Source of the DNA: Humulus lupulus | Taxonomy: Eukaryota; Streptophyta; Magnoliopsida; Rosales; Cannabaceae | Assembly: GCF_963169125.1 (NCBI RefSeq) | Contig: NC_084793.1 | Coordinates: forward strand, 213,244,652 to 213,308,651 | DNA length: 64,000 nt | Direction of reading: 5' to 3' | Shown: piece by piece, positions 30,342 to 41,886 of the stretch | How positions within the stretch are numbered: position 1 is the stretch's first letter | Layout of the letters: the number at the start of each line of letters is the position of its first letter | The notes under the pieces: generated by a model | Told to the model about the DNA's origin: nothing | Database searches by the model: none | What the model saw: only the letters and a program-made list of their open reading frames with translations | Position numbers and translations under genes: made by a program

Positions 30342-32141
30342 ATGCCTCCAAAATCCAGTCAGACAAAGAAGACGGCTCCCAGGGATTCCACCACTCAGGA
30401 TCCCATCGATCCTGTTAACGAACCTCAGGTGGAGGTTGGAGATCAACCTGATGTGGAAGATCCACATGACACTCACCAAGAGGAGATGGCACAATTTCTG
30501 GTGAGGCAAGAGGCCTTTGCTGCAGAAATTGCCCTCCAGAGGGTGATTATGGAATGACAACGATGGGAGATAGATGAGCAAGTCCAAAGGATAATCCAGA
30601 GGGAGTAGGAAGTTGACTGGAAGCATCAGGAGGCTGCTGTAGCCTTAGAGGCGGCTACCCGGTTAGCCCGAGCTAACGTTGAAGCTGCTGCTCAGGCGGA
30701 AATGGAGGCTCAGACCAAAGCAGCAAGGATGCGAGACAACAGCAACAGGGAGTCCCAGGGGAGCATTCGAACCCCAAGGACGCTCTTAGAGATACTTTCC
30801 CAAAGAAAGGGTGAAGAGGCAAAGTCCAAGACTGCCTCCTCAATGACTAAGAAGAATAACACTTCATATCGAAGTAAGAGTGTTACCAACCCGAAGGCCC
30901 CCTCATAGGGGGACAAGCGAAACAACGCATGAGATGAGGGTCAAACATATGAGAGGCGTGACAAGAATGGAAATGGTCGCTCAAAGTCTCAAAGTCATGT
31001 AGGAGGAGAGGCTCAGGGGCAGGGTTGCACCGACAAGGGCAAGGCGGACCTACCACCCCTACACCCTTAGTTTCGCAAGGGAAAGGAACCTATGAACAAC
31101 ACCAATATTGTGTTCGATAGGCTCGGGAAAGATGCACAACCTCATGATCTGAGGGAGGTCATCAATAGGAGGACCAACGCTCAGGAGGGGGTACCAGGGA
31201 CGTCTACCCCACCTGGAGCAGCGATCCCACTAGCAGTGCAGGCTCAAATAGATGCACTCGTCATGGCTGTTCAGGGTTTGATAAAGAAACCTTCTGATAT
31301 CGAGCTGGCTCATAGAAGTGGGCGTCCCTTTAGTGCCAAGATCCAAGTTGCTCAACCACCATCGAAATAAAAGACCCCGAAACTTCCAACATACACTAGG
31401 AAGGAGGACCCAATGTTGCACATTGGAAATTTTGAGGATCAGATGGAGTTACTTGGTGTGGAGCATGATTATAGGTGCAAAGTATTCCCTACCACTCTCT
31501 CTGACTCGGGTCAGGAATGGTATTGGAAATTCAAACCTAGATCCATCACTTCCTGGGAGCAGTTCAGGAAGGAATTTTGCAAGGTCTTCAAGGCCGAATG
31601 GATTCAACCAGTTTATGCCAACTAGCTAGCTGACATCAAGCAAGGGAAGGATGAACCCCTGAAGGACCACATCCAAAGATTCATGAGAGAGGAGAACCGA
31701 GCATCCACAATAGGAGATGAAGGGAAGTTCGCTGCCATCTCGGCAAAAATAATTTATCATAGTCCCTTGTGGGATATCATACACATGAACCCCATCAACA
31801 CCTTGCAGGAGTTCCTGGACTGAGCGGACAAATACATGAAGCTAGATGTCGCTATCATGAAGGAAGAAAAAGGCATAAACCATTCGACCACTATCAAGGC
31901 AAGCAAGAACGGTACAAACCCTCAAGGAAGCAATGGTGGCAACGATAAAAAGAGGAGTACCTCAGGGGCCGAGCAGGGTGGAGAGAAGAAAGCTAAGTCA
32001 GCACCAGCTGACAAACAGACTAAGCATCAGCCCTACCAGCCCAGGTTCACCAATTATGCCATCTTGACTACATCCAGGATTGAGATTTACTTGGCAACAT
32101 ACCAGGAGGTACCATACCAAAAGCCACCACCCTTGCGTTCA
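30342..32141 (+). pseudogene. Tat-1 gag, broken
   Basis: ATG at 30342 starts MPPKSSQTKKTAPRDS. The N-terminal third is acidic and then Ala/Glu-rich coiled-coil-like (EAATRLARANVEAAAQAE, read through stops at about 30555 and 30609). The region from 31092 contains ALVMAVQGLIKKPSDIE, then the capsid block LPTYTRKEDPMLHIGNFEDQ, DSGQEWYWKFKPRSITSWEQ and FRKEFCKVF, matching Retrotrans_gag. Stops occur at about 31368, 31623 and 31822. The tail is Lys/Gly-rich (GEKKAKSAPADKQ). The zinc-knuckle end and everything after are lost: at 32141 gag joins the LTR end at a shared AAGAACAGGG. Confidence 0.8.
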
Positions 32142-32278
32142 TAAGAACAGGGCTGAACCACTATAAATTCATGTGTGTTTTGTTTAGATATTTGTACTCT
32201 GTCGTATATTATATTCATTCCATTCAAAAGTTGTCGTATACTGTACATACGACCGTTGGCCGATTTCACAAGTCAACA
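32142..32278 (+). repeat. Tat-1 LTR 3' end, partial second copy
   Basis: 137 bp matching 30147-30284 with few differences (GGCTGAACCACTATAAATTC, then GTGTGTTTTGTTTAGATATT and the terminal TCAACA). It marks the right end of the insertion; directly after it the Cop-2 LTR resumes at ATAGGCTAAAG. Confidence 0.85.
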
Positions 32279-34008
32279 ATAGGCTAAAGAGAAATGTTTA
32301 TCTTTTGTGAAAAAATATGATTTTCTTTTAGTGATGCTTCTTGTAAAAATTTATATTCCTATTTTCTATCATATAGAATGTATAGGTATTATTATCATAA
32401 TAATAATCAAATAAAATGGATCATCTTAATAATAATAAAATAAATGATAATTAAAGACAAAGTCTTACATTCCATTTTAAAACCTTTTTCAAAATATTTA
32501 ATTAATTAAATGAAAAAAATCCATAATTGATCATTAACAGTAGTGGTACACGCACAGGACAGTCCAGGAAACCTTATGTGTGTAACACCTACCTAAAAAT
32601 AGGGGGATTTGATTTTTCATGCATATTTATTTTAATTAATTAATAATTAAAACTTCAAACAAGGTATCATCTTTTTAAGGAAAAGATAACAACATAAATT
32701 TCAAAATTCAAAATTTGAATGTTCATTATCATCTTATTATTAATTAAATAAATATAATATTCAAAACCAATTTTGACTATCCATATTTAACCTTTCTTAC
32801 TTAAATAAAATAATTGATTAAAATCAATTTCTCTTATTTCTACACAATTTCAAAAATTACATTGATGCAATAATAAATTGTGCAACTTCAATTATCACAT
32901 AATTATATATTTATCCCGAAAAATAAATATTCTCTCAAATAGCTCATTCACAGTTTGACCCTTGTATCAACTCTTACCTTGAATAATGTTGATAGAGCCG
33001 CCCCAGGGACTTATGGACAAATAATTCCAAGCTCCAATAAATAATAGATTATTAACGAAAAGTCTTTGATTCAATAATCGTATTTATTAATCTCATGATA
33101 TTCCACTATAAATATGAGATTGCACTCTTGTGAATTAAAGACATATATTTACTGAGTACTTTATTGTAACCATAAAGTGTCAATTGATATAATCATTACA
33201 TACAAATTAATCATCTATTAATGATTCATAATTAAGAGGGAATAAAATTATCGTTTTACCTTTTTAATGATATCTTATTTCCTAGTGTACTATTGACTTT
33301 ACTACTGAAGGTTAATTCATAATCTGATTATGAATTTGACGTCAATAATATCTTCAGTTCCAAAAGCCAACCCAAAAAGGAACCATCATTCAATCTATAA
33401 GAAGGTATAGATTTCATATCTGTTAAGCTATGTCCCTAGCCATATACATCATTGAGTCCCCAAAACAATAATTCTTAGCATGATCATTCTGAAAAATTGT
33501 ATCGCATGAATCAAAGGATCAAATGACATATATAGGAGTTCATAGTAATTTCAAGATTAAGATCAGTTTGTATATGATCATCAATTGATGTATTTTATAA
33601 TACTACAAAACAATATTTAAACAAGTATTATCAAATCACATCTGGTTTAGTTCTACATACTCTCAGTATGCAAAGTACCTCCACTAAAGTGTCCTACTAC
33701 ACTAGTAACCCGGATCTAAGTCAGATGTATTCATAATACTAGTGGATCGTACTAGCAGTAATTAATCTAAAGATTCCATAACTTTATTTTACTACGAACT
33801 ATTTAAGTCCATTATCTCAATCTCGATCCTCTCATACCAATATAAGATTGAGACCACATAGATGAACTTGAGAATTTTTTTATATGTACTTAATATTATT
33901 AACAATAATATAGTACGTAAGCTACATATACACAATAATTCAATTCATTTATTCATTTCATTAAAACCATTGTCAACTACAGTTGCTTTAAGGGAACAAT
34001 TTCCAATA
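32279..34008 (-). repeat. Cop-2 3' LTR, left 343 bp missing
   Basis: Matches the Cop-2 5' LTR from 40155 onward (ATAGGCTAAAG versus ATAGGCTAGAG) to the end at CCAATA. The first 343 bp (equivalent to 39812-40154) are absent here and are not found on the other side of Tat-1. The terminal CA has mutated to TA (minus strand TATTGG instead of TGTTGG). Short frames inside are not supported. Confidence 0.88.
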
Positions 34009-34024
34009 ATCTCCCACTTGCCCT
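34009..34024 (-). other. Cop-2 polypurine tract
   Basis: Minus-strand GGGCAAGTGGGAGAT lies immediately before the 3' LTR, the standard plus-strand primer of plant copia elements. Confidence 0.85.
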
Positions 34025-34029
34025 AAAGC

Positions 34030-35955
34030 AAATGAGGCATTTCTCTCAACCCCATGCTTCTTACATAACCCTGAAAATATTTAATAGATATAGTCTTTGT
34101 GAACAGATCTGCAAGATTATCTTCAGAGGAAATCTTCAAGATAGTAACATCTTGTCGGTTGACTATCTATCGAATCAAGTGATATTTCCTCTCAATGTGT
34201 TTTCCCCTTTTGTGACTTATGGGTTCCTTTGAATTAGCTATTGCCCCACTATTATCACAGTACATAACAAGTGGCTTATCCATGCTTGGAACAATTTTCA
34301 TATCATTATAGAACTTCCTGAGACACACAGCCTCTTTACCTGCTTCACAAGCTGCTATGTATTCGGCTTCCATGGAGGAATCTGCAATACTGGATTGTTT
34401 AAAACTTGTCCAAACTACAACACCTCCTCCAAGTGTGAAAATTGATTCCGATGTTGACTTTTGACTATCTTTGTTTGATTGAAAATCATAATCAGTATAT
34501 CCAATGGGGTTTAGGTCTCCACCTGAATAGACAAGCATGTAATCTCTAATATGCCTGAGATACTTGAGAGTATTCTTTACTATTGTCCAATGACTCAATC
34601 CAGGATTGGATTGATAACAGCTGACTATCCCTACTACATAACATATGTCAGGCCTAGTGCACAACATTGCATACATTAGGCTGCCTACCACAGAGGCATG
34701 GGGATACTGTCTCATGTCCTCTTTCTGAGGTGTTTGTGGACATTGTTCTTTAGACAATTTAACCCCTGACCGCGTAGGCATAGTGCCTTTCTTGGAGTCT
34801 TGCATGCCAAAGCGTTGTAACACTTTATCAATATAAGTTGCTTGAGACAGTGCCAAAATTTTGTTCTTTCAATCTCTACAGATCTGAATTCCCATAGCAT
34901 ATTTGGCTTCTCCCAAATCCTTCATTTGGAATTGCTCAACTAACCATTTCTTTACTTTTGATAATGTTTCTATGTCATTCCCACTGAGTAGAATATCATC
35001 AACGTAAAGAACAAGGAATACCACAATCTTATCTTTGATTTGTTTGTAAACACAAGGTTCATCAACATTTTGATTGTTTCATCAAATCTAAGATTCCAAG
35101 ATCTTGAAGCTTGTTTGAGTCCATAAATAGACTTAAGAAGCTTGCAAACCTTTTGCTCCTGACCTTTAATTTCGAACCTTAATGGTTGAGACATGTAAAT
35201 GGTTTCGTCAAGATAGCCATTCAGAAAAGTTGTTTTAACGTCCATTTGCCAAATCTCATATTCCATGCAAGCAGCTATGGATAAGAGTATGCAGATAGAT
35301 TTAAGCATGGCCAAAGGTGAAAAAGTTTCTTCATAATCAACTCATTCTTTATGTGTGTAACCTTTTGCTACTAGCCTTCCTTTGAAAGTCTCTACTTTCC
35401 CATCTGCTCCTCTCCTCTTCTTGAATATTCATTTGCAACCAATAGGTTTAACATTTTCAGGTGGATCTTCAAGAGTCCAGACAGAATTTGAATAAATCGA
35501 TTCCATTTCAAGGTCCATGGCCTTTAGCCATTTTTCTTTGTCAGAATCTTCCATTGCATCTCTATATGTCAATGGATCATCTTTGTTTGTGTCAGACACA
35601 AGCATATGAACTTCATGTTCATAGCAAACTGGTTGTTTACCAACCCTCCCACTAAGACGAAGCTCTCCATTGTTCTGACTAGAACTAGCGATATCCTCTG
35701 GCCGTTTTTCATATGCCACTGCTGGTGATTGGTCTTGTTTATTTGAGACTATTTCCTCAAGTACGACTTTACTTTGAGGTTTGTGGTTATTTCTATAGTC
35801 ATGCTCCAGAAAAGTAGCATTTGTAGATACAAACGTTTTGTTGTCTTTAGGTCTATAAAATACACCACCTTTTGTTTCTTTGGAATATCCTACAAACATG
35901 CATACGTCAGTGTGTGATTCCAACTTCCAAGTCTTTCCTTTAAGCATGTGTGCAG
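34030..35955 (-). pseudogene. Cop-2 reverse transcriptase and RNase H
   Basis: From the N-terminal side: a linker with LTYRDAMEDSDKEKWLKAMD and WTLEDPPENVKPIGCK (about 35435-35580), a stop, the VAKGYTHKE block, then IWQMDVKTTFLNGYLDETIY (first catalytic Asp of RT in MDVKT, about 35210-35255), IYGLKQASRSWN, a one-base shift near 35075, and VLYVDDILLSGND with YVDD intact (about 34980-35010). Next is the 34167-34856 frame: KVLQRFGMQDSKKGTMPT, SLMYAMLCTRPDICYVVG, then RNase H with IGYTDYDFQSNKDSQKS (Asp), SSMEAEYIAACEAGKEAV (Glu), VMYCDNSGAIA (Asp) and HKRGKHIERKYHLIR. It ends with FTKTISIKYF and MGLREMP near 34040. Confidence 0.9.
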
Positions 35956-36910
35956 AACAACCCCATATAAGGAAATGGCATAACTAGGTTTAGTACCATT
36001 CCATAATTCTAATGGTGTTTTCTGAATAGACTTAGATGGAACAACATTGAGTATGTATAGAGTACATTTTATTGCATAACCCCATAATGACAAAATCAAT
36101 GATGAGAAACTAGTCATCGATCTAACCATATCCAATAAGGTTCTGTTCTATCTTTCTGAAACACCATTTTGTTGAGGCGTTCCTGGTGCAGTGAGTTGGA
36201 ATTGATTACCATGCTCACACAAATGGTCCTCAAATTCATAATCTAAGTACTCTCCACCTCGATCTAATCGAAGAACTTTTAGTTATTTACCTAATTGCTT
36301 TTCAGATTCTGCTCGGAATTCTTCAAACTTACCAAAAGTTTCAAATTTCCTTTGCATTAAGTATAGGTAACCATATCTTGAATAATCATCAATGAAAGTG
36401 ATGAAATATTCATAACCTCCTCTGGCTTGGACATTTAATGGACCACAAACGTCCGTATGTACAAGTTGAAGTGGTTTCGTGGCTCTTGAACCTTTAGCAG
36501 AGAAAGGTCTCTTGGTCATTTTGCCTTCTAGGCAGGATTCACAGACAGTGAGAGAACCAATAGATAGTTCTCTTAAAGGACCATCCTTTGTTAGTCTATT
36601 AATTCTGTCTAGACCAATATGCCCCAGTCTCAAATGCCACAGATATGTTTCACTATCGGAGTCTGTCTTTTGTCTTTTAATAGATTTGGAATTTACAGTT
36701 TTAAATAATTCAGAATTATATACATGCTCAACATTGGACTCTAACTTGTAAAGTTCACCTTCAGACTTTGCAGAACAAATGTCAAAACCATATTTCAAAA
36801 TAACAATCAAATTATTATTGAAAGAAATATTAAAACCTTGTTCATGCAATTTTGATAAGGAAATCAAATTTCTAGAAAATCCAGGAATAAAGTAAACATT
36901 GCCCAACACA
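35890..36910 (-). pseudogene. Cop-2 integrase
   Basis: The frame 36283-36909 starts VYFIPGFSRNLISLSKL (the pre-integrase region), then the HHCC zinc finger HLRLGHIGLDRINRL ... CESCLEG, then LVHTDVCGPLNVQARGG (first catalytic Asp) and FITFIDDYSRYGYLYLM. After a stop at about 36281 the core continues LRLDRGGEYLDYEFE (second Asp) and GTPQQNGVSER (catalytic Glu region), then the 35890-36135 frame with PLELWNGTKPSY. The GKTWKLESHTDVCMFVGYSK segment (about 35880-35945) is the usual C-terminal GYS motif. All catalytic residues can be seen, but the region is broken by stops and a frameshift near 35945. Confidence 0.88.
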
Positions 36911-37049
36911 TTAAATTTATTATTATAAAAAACTAGGCAAGCTTTTCCAACTACTGCTACCGAGATCCCCTATCCACTTCCAACTTTCATGGTCACCTCT
37001 CCATGAGCTATCTTCCTTGAAGTACTATGACTCTACAAACAAAGACAAA

Positions 37050-37225
37050 CATCATTAGTGGCACCAGAATCAACTATCCAAGATGAAAAATCATGTTCCA
37101 CTAAACAAGATTCTAAAACAAGTAAATCAAATTTACCCTTCTTTTTGTCTTTCAGTTCAGCTAGGTACTTAGGATAATTCCCTTTTCAATGACCATCAAC
37201 TCCACAATGAAAGCATGATCACTTC
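37050..37225 (-). pseudogene. Cop-2 gag zinc knuckle and protease start
   Basis: Minus strand reads CFHCGVDGH, then a TGA where Trp or a similar residue is expected, then KGNYPKYLAELKDKKKG: a CCHC knuckle with the last Cys changed to Tyr. About 40 residues on comes SSWIVDSGATNDVC (about 37045-37085), the aspartic protease active site DSGA of copia elements, intact. A lysine-rich stretch (37235-37370) joins the knuckle to gag and holds KKKDKQSKKTNKSSKKD-like residues. Confidence 0.8.
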
Positions 37226-37369
37226 GGTGCCTTCTTTTTGAAGTTCTTTACAGAATTATCCTTCTTGGAAGACTTGTTAGTCTTCTTTGATTGTTTGTCC
37301 TTTTTCTTGTCCATTCCTTGGCCACCCTTCCTTTTCTTCGAATTACCATTTGAAGTGGAAGGCTTTTTT

Positions 37370-37985
37370 TTAAGCAACATTTACCTCCTCAACCTTAGTG
37401 GAATTTTTGTTTAGAGACTCAAAAGTTTGTAACTCATTTAACAGTTGGGTCATGTTGTACTCCAACTTGTTCATAACAAAGTTGGTAGTAAATGCCACAA
37501 AAGATGGTATGAGAGATTCAAGTATCACACTTACTTGAGTTCTCTCATCAATTGTTGCACCATGGATTTCTGCATCGTGCAATATGTTGATCATGTCTAG
37601 GACATGTTCTCTGACAAAAATATTTTTCTTCATTTTCATATTCATGAAGCTTCTAGTAGCATCATGTCTACACTTATCAAACTGCTGGCCAAACATGCCT
37701 TGTAGAGATTCCGAAATCTCATAAGTTGTTTCAATAGTTTCAAACTTCTTTCTGAGTATATCGCTCATACTAGCAAGCATATAGCATTTGGCCTTATTGT
37801 TTGATAAGATCCAATTGTCATACTTTTCTATAGCAGTTTTGGCAGCTGTGAGAGCAAGAACCTCAGGACATTCCTCATTCAGGATAAACATGTGGTTTTC
37901 ACATATCAAAACAATGTACATGTTCGATTTTTATTTCATGTAGTTATCACCAGTCGATTTACAACAGGGTTGGGATTGGACATAT
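37370..37985 (-). pseudogene. gag: Cop-2 gag
   Basis: The open part 37370-37921 matches copia gag (UBN2/Retrotran_gag type): VLICENHMFILNEECPEV, then NNKAKCYMLASMSDILRKKFE, YEISESLQGMFGQQ, SFMNMKMKKNIFVREHVLDM, RTQVSVILESLIPSF and NKLEYNMTQLLNELQTFE. The likely true start is the ATG near 37983 (MSNPN), but stops between it and 37921 break the N-terminus, where NYMK.KSNMY still marks the conserved NY..WK motif. Gag would form the particle shell. Confidence 0.85.
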
Positions 37986-37989
37986 TGTT

Positions 37990-39797
37990 GAAAAATAAAT
38001 AAATAAAATATAATGAATTAATGCATATAATAAATATCAGTTTATATTTGGAATAGTAAACATGATGCATGAATGCAACATATAAAATAACACAAAAAAA
38101 TAGCTACCAATCCACGATAGATTAATTTGAAAATTAATGGACTAGCCTTAGTGTAGATCAGACTAATTACAAATTAACCTTGAGACAAGATCTCAACTGC
38201 ATAAGTTAAAACTTAAAACTCATTTTTCTCTTTTGACTTGTGAATTACCATTAGTTTGGTCAAGATGTACTAGTCATGCTCGAAAGCCTAGATACATCTT
38301 CGGAGTGTAACCCATTATTTTTCGATTAATGACTTAATTCAAGAGTGTGTCTTAGGGTCAATCAAACTTGAAATACATCACTGATCTTATTCTAACAAGA
38401 GAATTCAACCTTGAGATAAAATAAACATATTCGGAAGTCTTTCCTTATGGAGGCCGCAAACGGAGGCGATACGAGGCCCTTCCTATGCCTCTCGGTGTTC
38501 AACTAATAATGGACACCATGAGACTTATTGTCATAATTCCCTCTCCCACTCACTATTTTAAAAGAATGTGTTTTTTCTCAAAATCAATATTTTTCAATTT
38601 AATTGTAAAAATAATTAAATTAATTTGACCAAATGATATCATAATAAAATACTAATCCAATTATGCAAAATAAATAATCATGTCCTAGATTAATTTTATT
38701 TTGCTTTATAAGTAGAATACCATTTAATTTAATAATATAATTTTATTAAATAAGAAAATAAACAACTTTTATATTCTATTTACCATCTTAACTAATTAAG
38801 ACTAAATTAACTATATGAGTTATCAAATAAAAACATATATTCAATCCTAAGCATGTTTCTAAAAAAAATGCATGCTTAATATGTACTATGTGGGTAATAT
38901 GTATGGCATGTTATAATGCATGATAAAGCATTAAACAATTTAATCATGTTCAAGCAAATAAATAAATGCGGGTTAGGTGCTTTGGGTATTTCTAGAAAAT
39001 TACAACACTTGCAAAAAAATACACAAAAAATAATTAAACTAACTAAGGCCTAATGAATAACAACCTCTTTGATCTTTGGACCTTCTATTTTAGTCTTTGG
39101 GTCATTACCATTTTAATTATTTATTATGAATTAAATAACCTTTTAATTATTTTAAACATTTTTAAAATATTCAAACTTTGGATTTTAATACTCAACAAGT
39201 TATTGAGGCCCAATTGGAATTTGGACTCACCATAATTAATTCAAAAAACATAATTAAAACACTTTTAATTATATTGGGCTCAAAATGGCCCAAAAGGATA
39301 ATTACACATCCATTAGGGTTTGCATGACACAAACCCTAATGGGTGTGTCATGGTGGGCAGCGGCAAGGGAGGTCGACGGTGGAGGAGGGCACGGTTGGCC
39401 ATGGGTGGTGGCTGGCACACACGGGTGGTGGTTGTCGCACATGGGCTAGGGCAGAAGAGTGCACACAGGCGGTGGCTGCAAGGGTGTGCACGATGTGGGC
39501 GTGGTCAAGGGTAGTGGCTCGGGCCTCAGAATTCGTGCTCGGGGCTTGGGCCTTAACATAATCTTAGCCATAAATTTTAAAAATAAATTACAAAATTCCT
39601 ATGCCCCAAAATGGCTTACAATTTTTGTATATCTAGAAAATTTAAGAACTTTTCCAAACCTAAAAGCACCATGAAAACCAACCCTTAAGAACATCAACAA
39701 TTCATACATAAACATCCATTCATTCATATATTACACATAATATAAAAAATACATATGATACCCACATAGTAATTAACATGTGCAGGGATTAAAGATG
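37990..39797 (-). other. Cop-2 untranslated leader with GC-rich island
   Basis: About 1.8 kb between primer site and gag without a supported gene. Blocks at 38130-38530 recur in the leaders of Cop-1 and Cop-3, so this is a conserved non-coding leader module (TTTTGACTTGTGAA, GTGTAACCCATTATTTTT, AAGAGTGTGTCTTAGGG, ACTCACTATTTTAAAAG). A GC-rich island occupies about 39330-39550 with repeated GGTGG/GGGC motifs. The three overlapping plus-strand frames there are by-products of its composition. Confidence 0.75.
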
Positions 39798-39811
39798 GAT
39801 CTGGTACCAAT
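39798..39811 (-). other. Cop-2 primer-binding site
   Basis: Minus-strand AATTGGTACCAGAT next to the LTR: the initiator Met tRNA type seen in Cop-1, with one more mismatch (GAT for GAG). Confidence 0.75.
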
Positions 39812-41886
39812 TGTTAGGAACAGTTCCTAGTGCGCAACGGAAATTACGTTAATTGTAGTATTGTATACAACAAAAAATTTCATATAAACAACTTTATATG
39901 AGGATCCTTTAATATCCAATATGTTAATCAACAAAAATATGTATACGTAAAAATTAATACGAAATGATTTACCTCTTGTAGCCTATCAAGAATCCTTGAA
40001 TCTTTTCGTATATAATTCGATCTTCCTATCCTTTCTTGAGTACTCACACCAAGATCTTCCAAGTCGTTCTCCACACCTCATGTGAGTGGACACTTAGAGA
40101 ACAATAATTAAATTTGTGAATCAAAAGTATTCTCATCACATGAGACTCTTGATTATAGGCTAGAGAGAAAAGTTTATCTTTTGTGAGAAAATATATAATT
40201 TTCTTTTACTGATGCTTCTTGTAAAAGCTTATGTTCCTATTTTTTGTCATAAAGAATATATAGGTATTATTATCATAATAATAATAATCAACTAAAATTG
40301 ATCATCTTAATAATAAAAAAATAAATGATAATTAAAGACAAAGTCTTACATTCCATTTTAAAATCATTTTCAAAATGTTTAATTAACTAATTAAATAAAT
40401 GAAAAAAGCCAATAATTGTTCATTATCAGAGTGGTACACGCATAGGGTAGTCCAGGAGACCCTATGCGTGTAACACCTCCCCAAAATAAAGGGATTTGAT
40501 TTTTCATGCATATTTATTTTAATTAATTACTAATTAGAAATTCAAACAAGGTATCATCTTTTTAAGGAAAAGATAACTTAAATTTCAAATTTTGATTTTT
40601 CATTATCATCTTATTATTAATTAAATAAAAATAATAATCAAAACCAATTTTGACTATCCATATTTATCCTTTCTCACTTAAATAAAATAATTGATTAAAA
40701 TCAATTTCTTTTATTTCTATGCAATTTCAAAAATTGCATTGATACAATAATAAATTGTGCAACTTCAATTATCACATAATTGTATATTTATCCCGAAAAA
40801 TAAATATTCTCTCAAATAACCCATTCACAGCTTGACCCTTGTATCAACTCTTACCTTGAATAGTGTTGATAGAGCCGCCCCGGGGACCTATAGACCAATA
40901 ATTTCAAGCTCCAATAAATAATAGATTATTAACCAAAACTATTTGATTCAATAATCATATTTATTAATCTTATGATTATTTCACAATAAATATGAGATTG
41001 CACCCTTGAGAATTAAAGACATATATTTACTGAGTACTTTATTGTAACCATAAAGTGTCCATTGATATAATCATGACATACAAATTAATCCTCTATTGAT
41101 GATTCATAATTAAGGGGGAATAAAATTACCGTTGTACCCTTTTAATGATATCTTATTTCCTAGTGTACCATTTACTTTACTAGTGAAGGTTAATTCATAA
41201 TCTGATTATGAATTTGACGTCAATAATATTTTCAATTCCAAAAGCCAACCCAATAAGGACCCATCATTCAATCTATAAGAAGGTATAAATTTCATATCTG
41301 TTAAGTTATGTCCCTAGCCATATACATCAATGAGTCCCCAAAACAATAATTCTTAGCATGATCATTCTGACAAACTGTAACGCATGAATCAAAGGATCAA
41401 ATGACATATATAGGAGTTCATAGTAACTTCAGGATTAAGATCAGTTTGTATATGATCATCAGTTGATGTATTTTATAATACTACGAAACAGTATTTAAAC
41501 AAGTATTATCAAATCACATCTGGTCCAGTTCTACATACTCTCAGTATGCAAAGTACCACAACTAAAGTGTCCTACTACACTAGTAACCCGAATCTAAGTC
41601 AGATATATTCATAATACTAATGGACCGTACTAGCAGTAATTAATCTAAAGATTCCACAACTTTATTTTACTACGAACTATTTAAGTCCATTATCTCAATC
41701 TCGACCCTCTCATACCAATATACGATTGAGACCTTATAGATGAGCTTGAGAATTTTATGATATTTACTTAATATTATTAACAATAATATAGTACATAAGC
41801 TACATATACACAATAATTAAATTCATTTATTCATTTAATTAAAACCATTGTCAACAACAATTGCTTTAAGAGCACAATTCCCAACA
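39812..41886 (-). repeat. Cop-2 5' LTR (2075 bp)
   Basis: Ends TGTTAGGAACAGTTCC and CAATTCCCAACA on the plus strand. It is aligned throughout with the 3' copy at 32279-34008, from which it differs at a noticeable number of sites, so the insertion is old relative to Ath-1. ATATA at 41887-41891 is the candidate target duplication; the left copy has been lost with the left end of the 3' LTR. Confidence 0.9.

Larger units (their letters stand above)
26161..32278 (+). mobile_element. Tat-1, rearranged Ty3/gypsy (Tat-type) element
   Basis: Plus-strand element with domains in the order protease (about 26330-26930), RT and RNase H (27300-28520), second RNase H (28545-29024), partial integrase (29100-29460), LTR (about 29480-30284), primer site, gag (30342-32141), and the last 137 bp of an LTR (32142-32278). 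Gag lying after pol, with a full LTR between, means that parts of two copies are joined, or one copy was rearranged by recombination. The right end sits inside the Cop-2 3' LTR. All frames carry several stops. Confidence 0.85.
32279..41886 (-). mobile_element. Cop-2, Ty1/copia retrotransposon, near complete
   Basis: Minus-strand element with the order 5' LTR (39812-41886), primer site, leader (37990-39797), gag (about 37370-37985), zinc knuckle and protease (37050-37225), integrase (35890-36910), RT-RNase H (34030-35950), polypurine tract (34009-34024), 3' LTR (32279-34008). Protease-integrase-RT order is diagnostic of copia. Several stops and frameshifts make it non-functional, but all domains are readable. 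It inserted in the older copia relic Cop-3, whose sequence resumes at 41887. Confidence 0.9.

Noticed and set aside
26161..32278. Endogenous plant pararetrovirus
   Set aside because: RT is followed by RNase H, a second RNase H and integrase, and LTRs are present; there is no movement protein. This is a Ty3/gypsy element.
39320..39674. Three overlapping plus-strand frames
   Set aside because: They cover the GC island of the Cop-2 leader on the strand opposite to the element; no family support.
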